Below are positions 15,954 through 24,812 of a DNA stretch of 64,000 bases, one piece after another. The notes under the pieces are model-generated. The model saw only the letters and a program-made list of their open reading frames with translations. It was not told where the DNA came from and searched no databases. Position 1 is the stretch's first letter, and each line of letters begins with the position of its first letter. A program made the position numbers and the translations under genes. Source of the DNA: JAEDHM01 sp964368645 (lineage in GTDB: Bacteria; Bacillota; Clostridia; Christensenellales; CAG-1252); NCBI GenBank assembly GCA_964368645.1, contig CAYJBY010000001.1, positions 124,001-188,000 on the forward strand, written 5' to 3'.

Positions 15954-17372
15954 ATGACAGTACGCACCCGTTTTGCTCCTTCCCCCACAGGCTTTATGCA
16001 CATAGGCAACTTAAGAACCGCCCTGTACGCTTGGCTTTTCGCCCGTAACGCAGGCGGCAAGTTTATCATTCGCATAGAGGACACCGACCAAGGCAGATAC
16101 GTGGAGGGCGCGGTGGACGTTATATTCAACACGCTTAAAACGGCAGGTATCGACTACGACGAGGGGCCTGACAAGGACGGCGGCGTAGGACCTTACGTCC
16201 AGAGCGAGCGCAAGGATATTTACAAAAAGTACGCGGATATTCTTGTGGCGAGCGGCAACGCGTATTACTGCTTTTGCGGCAAGCGCGAGGTAAGCGACGG
16301 CGGCGTGGGCAAGTATGACAAACGCTGTCTGCGCTTAAGCAAGGAAGAGATAGCCGCCAACTTAGCGGCAGGCAAGCCCTACGTTATCAGACAGAACATT
16401 CCGCAAACCGAGGGCGAAAGCGTTTACGAGGATATGGTTTACGGCAGAATCGCCGTTGCCTACAAGGATATGGACGACGCGATTCTCTTAAAGAGCGACG
16501 GTATGCCCACCTACAACTTCGCCAACGTGGTGGACGACCACCTGATGGGTATAACCCACGTCTTAAGAGGTAACGAATACCTGTCCAGCACTCCCCAGTA
16601 TAATATGCTGTACGACGCTTTCGGTTGGGAACGCCCCACCTATATGCATCTGCCTCCCATTATGCGCGACCACGAGCATAAGCTGAGCAAACGCCACGGC
16701 GACGCCAATTTCGACGATTTTATCAACAAGGGCTATCTGCCCAAGGCGATTATCAACTATATCGCGCTGTTGGGCTGGAACCCCGGCGACAACCGCGAAA
16801 AAATGACTATGGACGAGCTTAAAGAGTCCTTCTCCGTCAAGGGTGTTTCCGCAAGCCCCAGTATCTTCGACGAGGCTAAGCTGAGATGGCTTAACGCGGA
16901 ATACATAAGGGATTTAAGCGACGACGAATATTATGCGCTGGCGGAGCCTTGGTTTGAGAAGAGCGTTATCGCAGGCAAATACGATTACCGCTTTTTGGCA
17001 GGACTGTTAAAGCCGCGCACGGAGGTTTTCTCGGATATTCCCCAAACGGTGGAATTTTTGGAAAACTACGAGGGCTTTGACACCGCCTTATTCGTCAACC
17101 AAAAGAACAAGACCGACGCGCAAAACGCCAAAACCATACTCGCCGCCGCGCTTCCTGTACTGGAAAACGCCGTGTGGGAGAACGATCCCCTTGTGGACGC
17201 GCTTGTCGCCCTGTCCGCGGAGATAGGAGTTAAAAAGGGCGCGGTGTTGTGGTGCGTGCGTATTGCCTTAACGGGCAAGGCGAACACCCCCGGCGGAGCC
17301 AGTGAAATGGCGGTTTTGCTGGGTAAGGAACGCTCCTTAGAGCGTATCCGCTACGCAATCGCAAGACTTTAA
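15954..17372 (+). CDS. gltX: Glutamyl-tRNA synthetase
   Basis: A 472-aa class I aminoacyl-tRNA synthetase that attaches glutamate to tRNA-Glu, and in many Clostridia also to tRNA-Gln for later amidation. The HIGH box is in FAPSPTGFMHIGNLRTAL near the N-terminus, the Glu-specific IRIEDTDQGRYVEGA follows, and the KMSKS-like KLSKRHG precedes the C-terminal anticodon-binding helical domain. CYS pairs in YYCFCGKREV suggest the zinc-binding variant. Length is normal. It is a single gene with its own promoter and terminator. Confidence 0.96.
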   Translation: MTVRTRFAPSPTGFMHIGNLRTALYAWLFARNAGGKFIIRIEDTDQGRYVEGAVDVIFNTLKTAGIDYDEGPDKDGGVGPYVQSERKDIYKKYADILVASGNAYYCFCGKREVSDGGVGKYDKRCLRLSKEEIAANLAAGKPYVIRQNIPQTEGESVYEDMVYGRIAVAYKDMDDAILLKSDGMPTYNFANVVDDHLMGITHVLRGNEYLSSTPQYNMLYDAFGWERPTYMHLPPIMRDHEHKLSKRHGDANFDDFINKGYLPKAIINYIALLGWNPGDNREKMTMDELKESFSVKGVSASPSIFDEAKLRWLNAEYIRDLSDDEYYALAEPWFEKSVIAGKYDYRFLAGLLKPRTEVFSDIPQTVEFLENYEGFDTALFVNQKNKTDAQNAKTILAAALPVLENAVWENDPLVDALVALSAEIGVKKGAVLWCVRIALTGKANTPGGASEMAVLLGKERSLERIRYAIARL

Positions 17373-17386
17373 TCGGCAATCAATTC

Positions 17387-17418
17387 GGGGCGACTTCGCC
17401 CCGTTTTAATTTTGTTTT
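17387..17418 (+). terminator. Terminator of gltX
   Basis: GGGGCG-ACTT-CGCCCC (17387-17402) followed by a T-rich tract (GTTTTAATTTTGTTTT). It sits directly in front of the next promoter. Confidence 0.85.
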
Positions 17419-17431
17419 AAGACAAAGCGGA

Positions 17432-17437
17432 TATAAT
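17432..17437 (+). promoter_or_regulatory. -10 box of the two-component operon
   Basis: A perfect TATAAT about 22 nt before the ATG at 17459, with GGAGG in between. The -35 region overlaps the T-tract of the gltX terminator and is poor, which suggests the promoter needs an activator, perhaps the response regulator itself. Confidence 0.45.
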
Positions 17438-17458
17438 CCCATTAACGGAGGCGAAAGT

Positions 17459-18136
17459 ATGAGATTATTGCTTGCAGAAGACGAGAAAAGTTTATCCGAC
17501 GCGCTGACCAAGATTTTCTCTAAGGAAAAATACGAGGTGGACGCGGTTTACGACGGCGAAATGGCGTTAAGCTACGGCGTTTCGGGAATTTACGACGTGA
17601 TAATTCTGGATATTTTAATGCCGAAACTCAAGGGTACCGAGGTGCTTAGGGAGCTTCGCCGCAGAGAGATAGCTACGCCCGTACTTCTGCTTACCGCGCT
17701 TTCCTCCGCAGGGGATAAGGTCACGGGATTAGACTTAGGCGCGGACGATTATCTGACCAAGCCCTTCTCCATACCCGAGCTAATGGCGAGGGTTAGGGCG
17801 TTGACCAGACGGCGCGTTCAGTTAATCAGCGATAACAAACTGGTATTCAAGGACGTAACCTTGGACTTATCAGGCTACAAGCTTTCCACCTCAAGCGGCG
17901 AAATCAAGCTCTCGGTCAAGGAATTTGAGATAATGCGGTTCCTTCTGGAACGCCCCAATTTCGTGGCGAAAAAGGAGGAGCTTATTCTCAAGGTTTGGGG
18001 CTACGACAGCGAGTTCGAGTCCAACAACCTAGAAGTATATATGTCCTTTTTGAGGAAAAAATTAAAACAGCTGAACGCCGCCTTCGGTATCAATTCCGTC
18101 AGGGGCGTGGGGTATGAGTTAAGTGCCAATGAATAG
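17459..18136 (+). CDS. OmpR/PhoB-family response regulator
   Basis: A 225-aa two-domain regulator. The receiver domain has the acidic pocket LLAEDE at the N-terminus, the phosphoacceptor Asp51 in VIILDILMPKLKGTEVL, the conserved Thr in LLLTALSS, and the Lys in LTKPFSIPEL. A winged-helix DNA-binding domain begins at about residue 128 (KLVFKDVTLDLSGYKLS) and ends VRGVGYEL. It overlaps the kinase gene by a few bases, so the two form a cognate pair. Its targets are unknown. Confidence 0.93.
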   Translation: MRLLLAEDEKSLSDALTKIFSKEKYEVDAVYDGEMALSYGVSGIYDVIILDILMPKLKGTEVLRELRRREIATPVLLLTALSSAGDKVTGLDLGADDYLTKPFSIPELMARVRALTRRRVQLISDNKLVFKDVTLDLSGYKLSTSSGEIKLSVKEFEIMRFLLERPNFVAKKEELILKVWGYDSEFESNNLEVYMSFLRKKLKQLNAAFGINSVRGVGYELSANE

Positions 18137-19334
18137 AGATTCGGACGTTTTCCGCAAGATACGAATAAGATTTACCCTAGCGTTCACCCTTTTGGGCGGA
18201 CTTTTTGTTTTGGTAATTTTTTCCTTGGTATGCGGAATCACCCTTCTAAACACCGCCGAGCGTATCAACAGCGAGTTGGAAAAAACCGTTGCGGAGTACA
18301 GCCGCATGCAAACGGACGCCGCTTTTGATCGCAACGACAATTCGCGGTGCGCGGTTATAATCTATTACGAGGGCACCGTCTTTACCCACCGCTTGGACAA
18401 CTACTCCGACGAGGTTAAGGAAGAGATAATCGCGGCGGTAATCGCCAACAAAACCGCATTTTCGGCAGGCGAGTACCGTTTTAAGGCAAGGGGCGGAACG
18501 TACCGCAACGGCAACGGTATGGTTTACGCGATTTACGACTGCACCGCCGACCTTCAAATTTACGATATACAGGTATTCATCTCCGTATTAAGCGTAATCG
18601 GTTCTTTGTTCGCCATTATGATAATCGGGTGGGTGATTTCCAGCTACAACATTCGTCCTCTCAACGAGGCGTTCGGCAAGCAAAAGGAGCTCATTGCCAA
18701 CGCTTCCCACGAGCTGAAAACCCCTCTTGCGATAATAGCCGCCAACGTAGGCGCAATGCGCGCTTCCCCCGAAACCACTATCGAAGAAAACTCAAAATGG
18801 TTGGACAACGTAGAAGCCCAAATCGCCCGTATGGACGCGCTGATTAAGGATATGCTTGAGCTTTCGCGGTTGGAGTACGACAGAGAATCCCCTATGGAAA
18901 TCATAGACCTATCGGGAACGGTCAACTGCGCGGTACTGTCTATGGAAGCCACCTGCTTTGAAAAGAACGTCACCCTAACCAACAAGATTTATAACGGTAT
19001 CAGCCTGCGCTGCTGTAAGGCGGAAATCGAAAGATTGGTGGTTATTCTTTTGGACAACGCTCTGAAATACACCCCGTCGGGTGGAGAGGTGACAGTCAAG
19101 CTGTATATGGCGAAAACCCCCGTGCTAAGTGTGCGCAACACAGGAAGCGGCATCAGTCCCGACAGGCTTGACAAGGTTTTCGACCGCTTTTACAAGGAAG
19201 ACGACTCCCGAAAGGGCGACGGCAGTTTCGGCTTGGGCTTGGCAATAGCCAAAACCACCGTAGAAAAGCAGGGCGGTAGGATAAGCTGTAATTCGGACGG
19301 CTCCACCTTCACCGAGTTTACGGTTATCTTTTAA
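18129..19334 (+). CDS. Sensor histidine kinase, partner of the OmpR regulator
   Basis: A 401-aa membrane kinase. Two membrane helices (about 14-40 and 148-170) flank an extracellular sensor loop of roughly 105 residues that matches no domain I recognise. There is no clear HAMP; the chain passes almost directly to the H-box NASHELKTPLAII (His194), then the N-box LLDNALKYTPSGG, the G1 box RNTGSGISPDRL and the G2 box SFGLGLAIAKTTVE. The ATG at 18129 overlaps the regulator's stop, so translation is coupled; a GTG two codons upstream is an alternative start. Confidence 0.92.
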   Translation: MNRDSDVFRKIRIRFTLAFTLLGGLFVLVIFSLVCGITLLNTAERINSELEKTVAEYSRMQTDAAFDRNDNSRCAVIIYYEGTVFTHRLDNYSDEVKEEIIAAVIANKTAFSAGEYRFKARGGTYRNGNGMVYAIYDCTADLQIYDIQVFISVLSVIGSLFAIMIIGWVISSYNIRPLNEAFGKQKELIANASHELKTPLAIIAANVGAMRASPETTIEENSKWLDNVEAQIARMDALIKDMLELSRLEYDRESPMEIIDLSGTVNCAVLSMEATCFEKNVTLTNKIYNGISLRCCKAEIERLVVILLDNALKYTPSGGEVTVKLYMAKTPVLSVRNTGSGISPDRLDKVFDRFYKEDDSRKGDGSFGLGLAIAKTTVEKQGGRISCNSDGSTFTEFTVIF

Positions 19335-19419
19335 GGGCAATAGCGCGGTCGGTCACAAAAAAGACATAATTCAAGTTTTTCTTTTAATATCTTTTTAAGG
19401 AATATACAATACAATGGGA

Positions 19420-19675
19420 GTATGGAAAAGGGCAATTTTCCACAGGTCGCACTTCCTCCTCCTCAGCGTACATATACGCTTGGAACACGGCCTTCGGCAA
19501 GGGGAGCCCTCCTCAAATGTAAATGATTAATTATACCTTCCCAATGGTTCTAATTAACTCCCCTACCGAAAACGAACCACAACGCAGGGCGCAAGCTTTG
19601 CGATTGAGATAAGCGGCTAACCTACGCCGCGAAAAAAGCTGTTACGGAACTGCAAATTCCATAACAGCTTTTTTG
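19420..19675 (+). ncRNA. Candidate structured RNA between convergent genes
   Basis: A roughly 255-nt G+C-richer stretch without an open frame lies between the kinase and folD genes. It starts after TACAAT boxes (19405-19415) and ends at a strong terminator. Local hairpins are visible: GGAAAA/TTTTCC (19424-19439), AGCGTA/TACGCT near 19480, GGCC-TTC-GGC near 19503, CGCAA/TTGCG near 19590 and GCGGC/GCCGC (19612-19630). It does not match what I know of tmRNA, RNase P RNA or SRP RNA. A 6S-like RNA is one possibility. The strand is uncertain. Confidence 0.35.
19632..19674. terminator. Bidirectional terminator between the candidate RNA and folD
   Basis: Arms AAAAAAGCTGTTACGGAA and TTCCATAACAGCTTTTTT pair over 17-18 bp around a 7-nt loop, with A- and T-tracts on opposite sides, so it can end folD (minus) and any plus-strand transcript. 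Confidence 0.92.
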
Positions 19676-19702
19676 TTGCATTAAAGTTTTTCCGCGCCGT
19701 GA

Positions 19703-20548
19703 TTATTCCTGCTGTGCGAGAAAAGCCTCCACCGTGTTTTGCAAAAGCATAGTAACGGTCATAGGTCCTACGCCGCCGGGTACGGGGGTTATATAGGAGC
19801 ATTTGTCCTTCAAGCCCTCGTAATCACAGTCGCCGCAAAGCTTTCCGTCCACGGAGTTAATGCCTACGTCCACTACCACCGCGCCGTCCTTAACCATATC
19901 CGCGGTCAAGAATTTCGGCTTGCCGATAGCTACGCACACTATGTCGGCGTGAGAGGTGTAGAAGGAAAGATTCTCCGTGCGGCTGTGGCAGATAGTCACC
20001 GTGGCGTTACGGTCAAGCAGTAACTGCGCTAGGGGCTTGCCGACAAGGTTACTGCGCCCGATTACCACCGCGTGCTTACCCTTAAGGGGAATATCGTAAT
20101 ACTCCAACAGTTTAATAACGCCGTAAGGGGTGCAGGAGATTATAGCCTTTTCGCCTATCCACAGCTTGCCCTTTTGAACGTAATGACAGCCGTCCGCGTC
20201 CTTTGAGGGAGCAATCAAATCCAATAAAGCCGCCTCGTTAAGGTGCTTGGGCAGGGGAAGCTGCAAAATCATTCCGTGGATTTCGGGATCGGCGTTAAGC
20301 TCCTTAATCGTATCCGCGACCTGCTCGAAGGTGGCGGTATCGGGAAGCTTACACAGTCTGGAAACCATACCTGCGTCGCGGCAGGCGTTAATCTTGTTGC
20401 GGACGTAAACCTGACTTGCAGGGTTTTCGCCTACCAAAATCACAGCCAAGCCCACGGTTTTACCGTACTTTTCCTTAATTTCGGCAACCTCGGCGGCTAT
20501 TGCCGCACGGGTTTCCTTTGCTACCGCTTTTCCGTCGATTATCGCCAT
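19703..20548 (-). CDS. folD: Methylenetetrahydrofolate dehydrogenase/cyclohydrolase
   Basis: A 281-aa bifunctional cytoplasmic enzyme that interconverts 5,10-methylene-, 5,10-methenyl- and 10-formyl-tetrahydrofolate. Landmarks are YVRNKINAC with the catalytic Lys, GMILQLPLPKHL, the NADP-binding VIGRSNLVGKPLAQLL and the closing PGGVGPMTVTMLL. The SCTPYGV segment replaces the more usual PCTPxG. As the last gene on the purine strand it fits supply of 10-formyl-THF for PurN and the AICAR transformylase. A 379-bp repeat-filled spacer separates it from purL, so it could also have its own promoter. AAGGAG precedes the ATG. Confidence 0.94.
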   Translation of the reverse strand: MAIIDGKAVAKETRAAIAAEVAEIKEKYGKTVGLAVILVGENPASQVYVRNKINACRDAGMVSRLCKLPDTATFEQVADTIKELNADPEIHGMILQLPLPKHLNEAALLDLIAPSKDADGCHYVQKGKLWIGEKAIISCTPYGVIKLLEYYDIPLKGKHAVVIGRSNLVGKPLAQLLLDRNATVTICHSRTENLSFYTSHADIVCVAIGKPKFLTADMVKDGAVVVDVGINSVDGKLCGDCDYEGLKDKCSYITPVPGGVGPMTVTMLLQNTVEAFLAQQE

Positions 20549-20559
20549 AAAAATCTCCT

Positions 20560-20900
20560 TATGTCAATGGGTTGCCGCCGCTGGGCTGTCCTGCCGTTTC
20601 ACGGCTTCCCGTATCTTAATTACCGCTTGCGCGTCTATCGTCCGTTTTTATTATTTCGTTCTGCCTTTTTAATTACCTTGTCCGTCCGTTTTGCTTATTT
20701 AGCACAGCCGTTTCGTTGTTTTGTCCTGCCGTTTCGGTTGCTTCGTCCTGCCGTTTCGGTTGCTTCGTCCTGCCGTTTCGGTTGCTTCGTCCTGCCGTTT
20801 CGCTTATTTAGCACACCTTTTTTAATTATTTTGCGCCGCCGTTTCGGTTACTTCGTCCTACCGTTTCTTTGCTTGGGCGGTAAACCCTTTTATATAATTT
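20560..20900. repeat. Degenerate tandem array between purL and folD
   Basis: The plus strand repeats GTCCTGCCGTTTCGGTTGCTT-like units of about 21 bp. The three near-identical copies are at roughly 20723-20790, and weaker copies lie on both sides (GTTTCGTTGTTTTGTCCTGCC, GCCGTTTCGGTTACTTCGTCC). No gene is supported. The array lies inside the purine transcription unit. Confidence 0.8.
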
Positions 20901-20927
20901 TACTCACCCAACAGGGCGTTTTGCAAG

Positions 20928-23900
20928 TTATTTATAGTATTTTGCCGCCGACTCAAACAAGCCTATATCGTAATCGCCGACCACGTTGCGGTAAAGGTTG
21001 CGCCCCACTCTTTCGGAATGTCCCATTTTACCGAAAACCCTGCCGTCACGGGAGGTGATACCCTCCACCGCAAAAGCCGAGCCGTTGGGATTAAACTCCG
21101 TTTCGTAGGTGGGATTTCCCTGCAAATCCACGTACTGGGTGGCGATTTGTCCGTTTTCAGCCAGTTTTTTAAGCCACTCGCCGTCAGCCACAAACCGCCC
21201 CTCGCCGTGGGATATAGGCACGCTGTAGATTTCGCCGACTTTAGCAAGGGAAAGCCAAGGCGAAAGCACACTAGCCACACGGGTGCGGACTATGCCCGAC
21301 TGGTGGCGGCTTATGACGTTAAAGGTAAGGGTGGGATCGTCCGCCTTTGGCTCGGTAATCTCGCCGTAGGGAACCAAGCCCAGTTTGATTAATGCCTGAA
21401 AACCGTTACACACGCCGCAAATCAAGCCGTCGCGCTTCTTCAAAAGATTCATAGTCTGTTCCGCAACTCTGCCGTTACGGAAAAATGAGGTTATAAACTT
21501 GCCGCTGCCGTCAGGCTCGTCGCCGCCCGAAAAACCGCCGGGGATAAAGACCGCCTGCGCTTTCGCCAGTTTTTTCGCAAAAGCCTCCGCCGATTCCGCC
21601 ACCGCCGCCGCAGAAAGGTTGTTGATTACGAAGATTTCGGGGTTAAGACCGGCTTTCCGCGCCGCTCTTGCGGTATCGTACTCGCAGTTGGTACCGGGGA
21701 AAACGGGGATAAGCACCTTGGGCACCGCAAAGGTGGCGGCAGGCTTCGCTATATTCCTTGCCGTGTAGGAAAGGGTGGGAATTTCCGAGTGGGAAACTGC
21801 GGTTTTCACAGGGAAAACAGGCTCCAAAACTCCCTCGTACAGCTTTTTCAGCCGCTCCAAATCAAGATTGTACGCGCGGTGGGCGATTGCCTCCTCCGCG
21901 GTTGTTTTGCCCAATAACACGCAATAGGCGTTGGTCAGTGCCGCGCCGCCCGACTCGGTAAGGGAACAGCAGTCCGTTTTCACGTTTTCAAAAAGCTTCG
22001 CACGGTCAAATCTCTCATCGCCGTCAAGCTCCAACACAAAGGAACCGTAGCGGTAGCCGAATATCGTCTCCATATCGACGGTTTTTTCAAAGGAAAAACC
22101 TATGCCGTTGCCGATTGCCATTTTGAAAACCGCCTCCGCCGCACCGCCGTAGCCTATGGTACGGGCGGATAACGCCTTGCCCGACGCAAGCAGAGAGGAA
22201 ACCGCGCAGAAAATCTTTTTCAAGGAAGCGGAATCGGGCAAGCCGTCAGCGTAGGCAGGGGATAGCATTACCACGTTGTGCCCATGACTTTTGAACTCGC
22301 CTGAACGCACGGCTTGGGCTTTGCCTGTAGTCACCGCGAAGGACACAAGAGTAGGGGGAACGTCGATATTCTCGAAAGTTCCGCTCATAGAATCCTTGCC
22401 GCCGATTGCCGCCGCGCCTAGGTCAAGCTGAGCGGATAACGCGCCCAAAAGAGCGGATAAGGGCTTGCCCCAACGGGTAGGCTCCTTCATCGGCTTTTCA
22501 AAATACTCCTGAAAAGTAAGATATACGTCCTTAAAGCTCGCGCCTGCCGCAATCAGTCTTGAAATCGACTCCACCACCGCGCAATACGCGCCGTGATAGG
22601 GGCTTTTTTCGGAAATATAGGGGTTGAACCCGTAAGCCATAAAGGATACGTCGTCGGTATCCCCCTTTTCCACAGAAATTTTGTTCACCATAACCGCTTC
22701 AGGCGTAAGCTGATATTTACCACCGAAAGGCATAAGCACCGTACCTGCGCCGATAGTGCTGTCAAAACGCTGTGCCAAGCCGCGCTTGGAGCATACGTTC
22801 AGGTCGCAAACCGTCTTTTCAAATTCCTCGCCGAAGTCCTTTCCCACCTCTTTTTCAAAAGCAAGGGGAGCCTCTGCCTTAACGCTAATATGCTTTTCCG
22901 CGCCGTTGGAGTTAAGAAAATCTCTCGATATATCCACGATTTTTACGCCGTTCCACCGCATAACCAGTCGGGGAGAGGCAGTCACCTCGGCGACCTCCAC
23001 AGCCTCCAGATTTTCACCACGCGCCAGCTCGATAAACCTCGCCGCGTCCTTAGGTTCCACAACCACCGCCATACGCTCCTGCGACTCGCTGATGGCAAGC
23101 TCGGTGCCGTCCAAGCCCTCGTATTTTTTCGGAACCGCGTTAAGGTTGATTTCCACGCCGTCGGCAAGCTCGCCGATAGCCACCGAAACGCCGCCTGCGC
23201 CGAAGTCGTTGCACCGCTTGATGCATAGAGCCGCTTCCTTATTGCGGAAAAGTCTTTGCAACTTACGTTCCTCGGGAGCGTTGCCCTTCTGAACCTCCGC
23301 GCCGCAGGTATCTATGGATTTCACGCTGTGGGATTTGCTGGAACCGGTTGCACCGCCGCAGCCGTCACGCCCCGTTCTGCCGCCTAAGAGGATAATCTTA
23401 TCGCCGGGTACGGGAGTTTCGCGCCGTACGTTACAGGCAGGCACCGCGCCTATCACCGCTCCAATTTCCATACGCTTGGCTACGTAGCCTTCGTGATAAA
23501 TCTCGTCCACCAACCCCGTTGCCAAGCCGATTTGATTGCCGTAGGAGCTGTAACCTGCCGCCGCTGTAGTCACGATTTTACGCTGTGACAGCTTGCCCTT
23601 GACGGTTTCGCTGACGGGGGTTAAAGGATTGCCTGCGCCCGTTACGCGCATAGCGGCGTAAACGTAGGCTCTTCCCGATAAGGGATCGCGAATCGCGCCG
23701 CCGATACAGGTTGCCGCACCGCCGAAAGGCTCTATTTCCGTAGGGTGGTTATGGGTTTCGTTCTTGAAAAGCAGAAGATAATCCTCAGGCTGTCCGTCAA
23801 TCTCGATTTTGATTTTGACGGTACAGGCGTTAATCTCCTCGGACTCGTCCAGCTTGTCAAGCATACCCTGTTTTTTAAGGAGTTTCGCGCCGATTGTGGC

Positions 23901-24701
23901 AATATCCATAAGGTTAATCGGCTTTGTGCGGTGAAGCTCCGACCGCGCCGCAACGTACCTGTTGTAAGCGCGTTCAAGAATCGGGCTTTCAAAACTCACC
24001 TTATCCAGCGTGGTTAAAAATGTGGTGTGACGGCAATGGTCCGACCAGTAGGTGTCCAGCATACGGATTTCCGTAATCGTAGGATCGCAACCCTCCTTGC
24101 GGAAATAGTCGCGGCAAACCTCCGCATCGTCCTCGTCCATTGCAAGGCGCATATCCTTGACGAAATTCGCCAGTTCACTGCGGCTGTAGGTGCAAAAACC
24201 GTGAATGGTACCCACCGTATCAGGCACCTTATAGTCGGTTGCCAGCGTCGGGGCGAGAGCTAAATCCGCCTCGCGGCACTCCACGGGATTGATAACGTAT
24301 TTTTTGATAAGAGCAATATCGTCAGGAGTCAGCGCACCCTCCAAAACGTAGATTTTCGCGGTACGCACCGTAGGTCTTTCCACGGCGGAAGCCAACTGAA
24401 TACACTGCGCCGCGCTGTCCGCTCTCTGGTCGAATTGACCGGGCAGATACTCCACGCCAAAAACGCAGTCCGCGCCCTCAACGTCAAGTTCGGTGGCGGC
24501 AGTATCCGTCTGCGGTTCCGAAAAAATCTTGCTCACGGCGTAATCGAACACCGCCTTATCCAAATTTTCCAAATCGTAGCGGTTGATTATTCTAAGGGAA
24601 AGCAGGGTTTTAACGCCCAGCAAATTACGCAAGTCAGACAGCAACGCCGCCGCTTCCGCTCTAAAACCTTCCTTTTTTTCAACGTAAATGCGATAAACCA
24701 T
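20928..24701 (-). CDS. purL: Phosphoribosylformylglycinamidine synthase, glutaminase-fused long form
   Basis: A 1257-aa enzyme converting FGAR, glutamine and ATP to FGAM in purine synthesis. Visible parts are an N-terminal PurS-like region, the FGAM synthase core with ETHNHPTEIEPFGGAATCIGG and GGRTGRDGCGGATGSSKSH, a second AIR-synthase-like half, and a C-terminal class I glutaminase starting at VLIPVFPGTNCEYDTARAA with the nucleophile Cys in CGVCNGFQALIKLG and the His/Glu pair in SHGEGRF. It therefore needs no separate PurS or PurQ. Size and layout match the Clostridia/Bacteroides/Streptococcus long clade. GGAGGA precedes the ATG. Confidence 0.95.
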   Translation of the reverse strand: MVYRIYVEKKEGFRAEAAALLSDLRNLLGVKTLLSLRIINRYDLENLDKAVFDYAVSKIFSEPQTDTAATELDVEGADCVFGVEYLPGQFDQRADSAAQCIQLASAVERPTVRTAKIYVLEGALTPDDIALIKKYVINPVECREADLALAPTLATDYKVPDTVGTIHGFCTYSRSELANFVKDMRLAMDEDDAEVCRDYFRKEGCDPTITEIRMLDTYWSDHCRHTTFLTTLDKVSFESPILERAYNRYVAARSELHRTKPINLMDIATIGAKLLKKQGMLDKLDESEEINACTVKIKIEIDGQPEDYLLLFKNETHNHPTEIEPFGGAATCIGGAIRDPLSGRAYVYAAMRVTGAGNPLTPVSETVKGKLSQRKIVTTAAAGYSSYGNQIGLATGLVDEIYHEGYVAKRMEIGAVIGAVPACNVRRETPVPGDKIILLGGRTGRDGCGGATGSSKSHSVKSIDTCGAEVQKGNAPEERKLQRLFRNKEAALCIKRCNDFGAGGVSVAIGELADGVEINLNAVPKKYEGLDGTELAISESQERMAVVVEPKDAARFIELARGENLEAVEVAEVTASPRLVMRWNGVKIVDISRDFLNSNGAEKHISVKAEAPLAFEKEVGKDFGEEFEKTVCDLNVCSKRGLAQRFDSTIGAGTVLMPFGGKYQLTPEAVMVNKISVEKGDTDDVSFMAYGFNPYISEKSPYHGAYCAVVESISRLIAAGASFKDVYLTFQEYFEKPMKEPTRWGKPLSALLGALSAQLDLGAAAIGGKDSMSGTFENIDVPPTLVSFAVTTGKAQAVRSGEFKSHGHNVVMLSPAYADGLPDSASLKKIFCAVSSLLASGKALSARTIGYGGAAEAVFKMAIGNGIGFSFEKTVDMETIFGYRYGSFVLELDGDERFDRAKLFENVKTDCCSLTESGGAALTNAYCVLLGKTTAEEAIAHRAYNLDLERLKKLYEGVLEPVFPVKTAVSHSEIPTLSYTARNIAKPAATFAVPKVLIPVFPGTNCEYDTARAARKAGLNPEIFVINNLSAAAVAESAEAFAKKLAKAQAVFIPGGFSGGDEPDGSGKFITSFFRNGRVAEQTMNLLKKRDGLICGVCNGFQALIKLGLVPYGEITEPKADDPTLTFNVISRHQSGIVRTRVASVLSPWLSLAKVGEIYSVPISHGEGRFVADGEWLKKLAENGQIATQYVDLQGNPTYETEFNPNGSAFAVEGITSRDGRVFGKMGHSERVGRNLYRNVVGDYDIGLFESAAKYYK

Positions 24702-24812
24702 AACGTCCTCCTGTACCTCTTTTTCTGTCTAATCCAAAGCATAGCCGATAAAGCACTGCGCTTATTTCTCGCCGTTGTTTCGTTGTTCCGTTGTTTTCTT
24801 GACGGCTAATAA

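Noticed and set aside
20243..21058. 271-aa plus-strand frame across folD, the repeat array and purL
   Set aside because: Antisense to two certain genes at both ends and through a tandem array in the middle.
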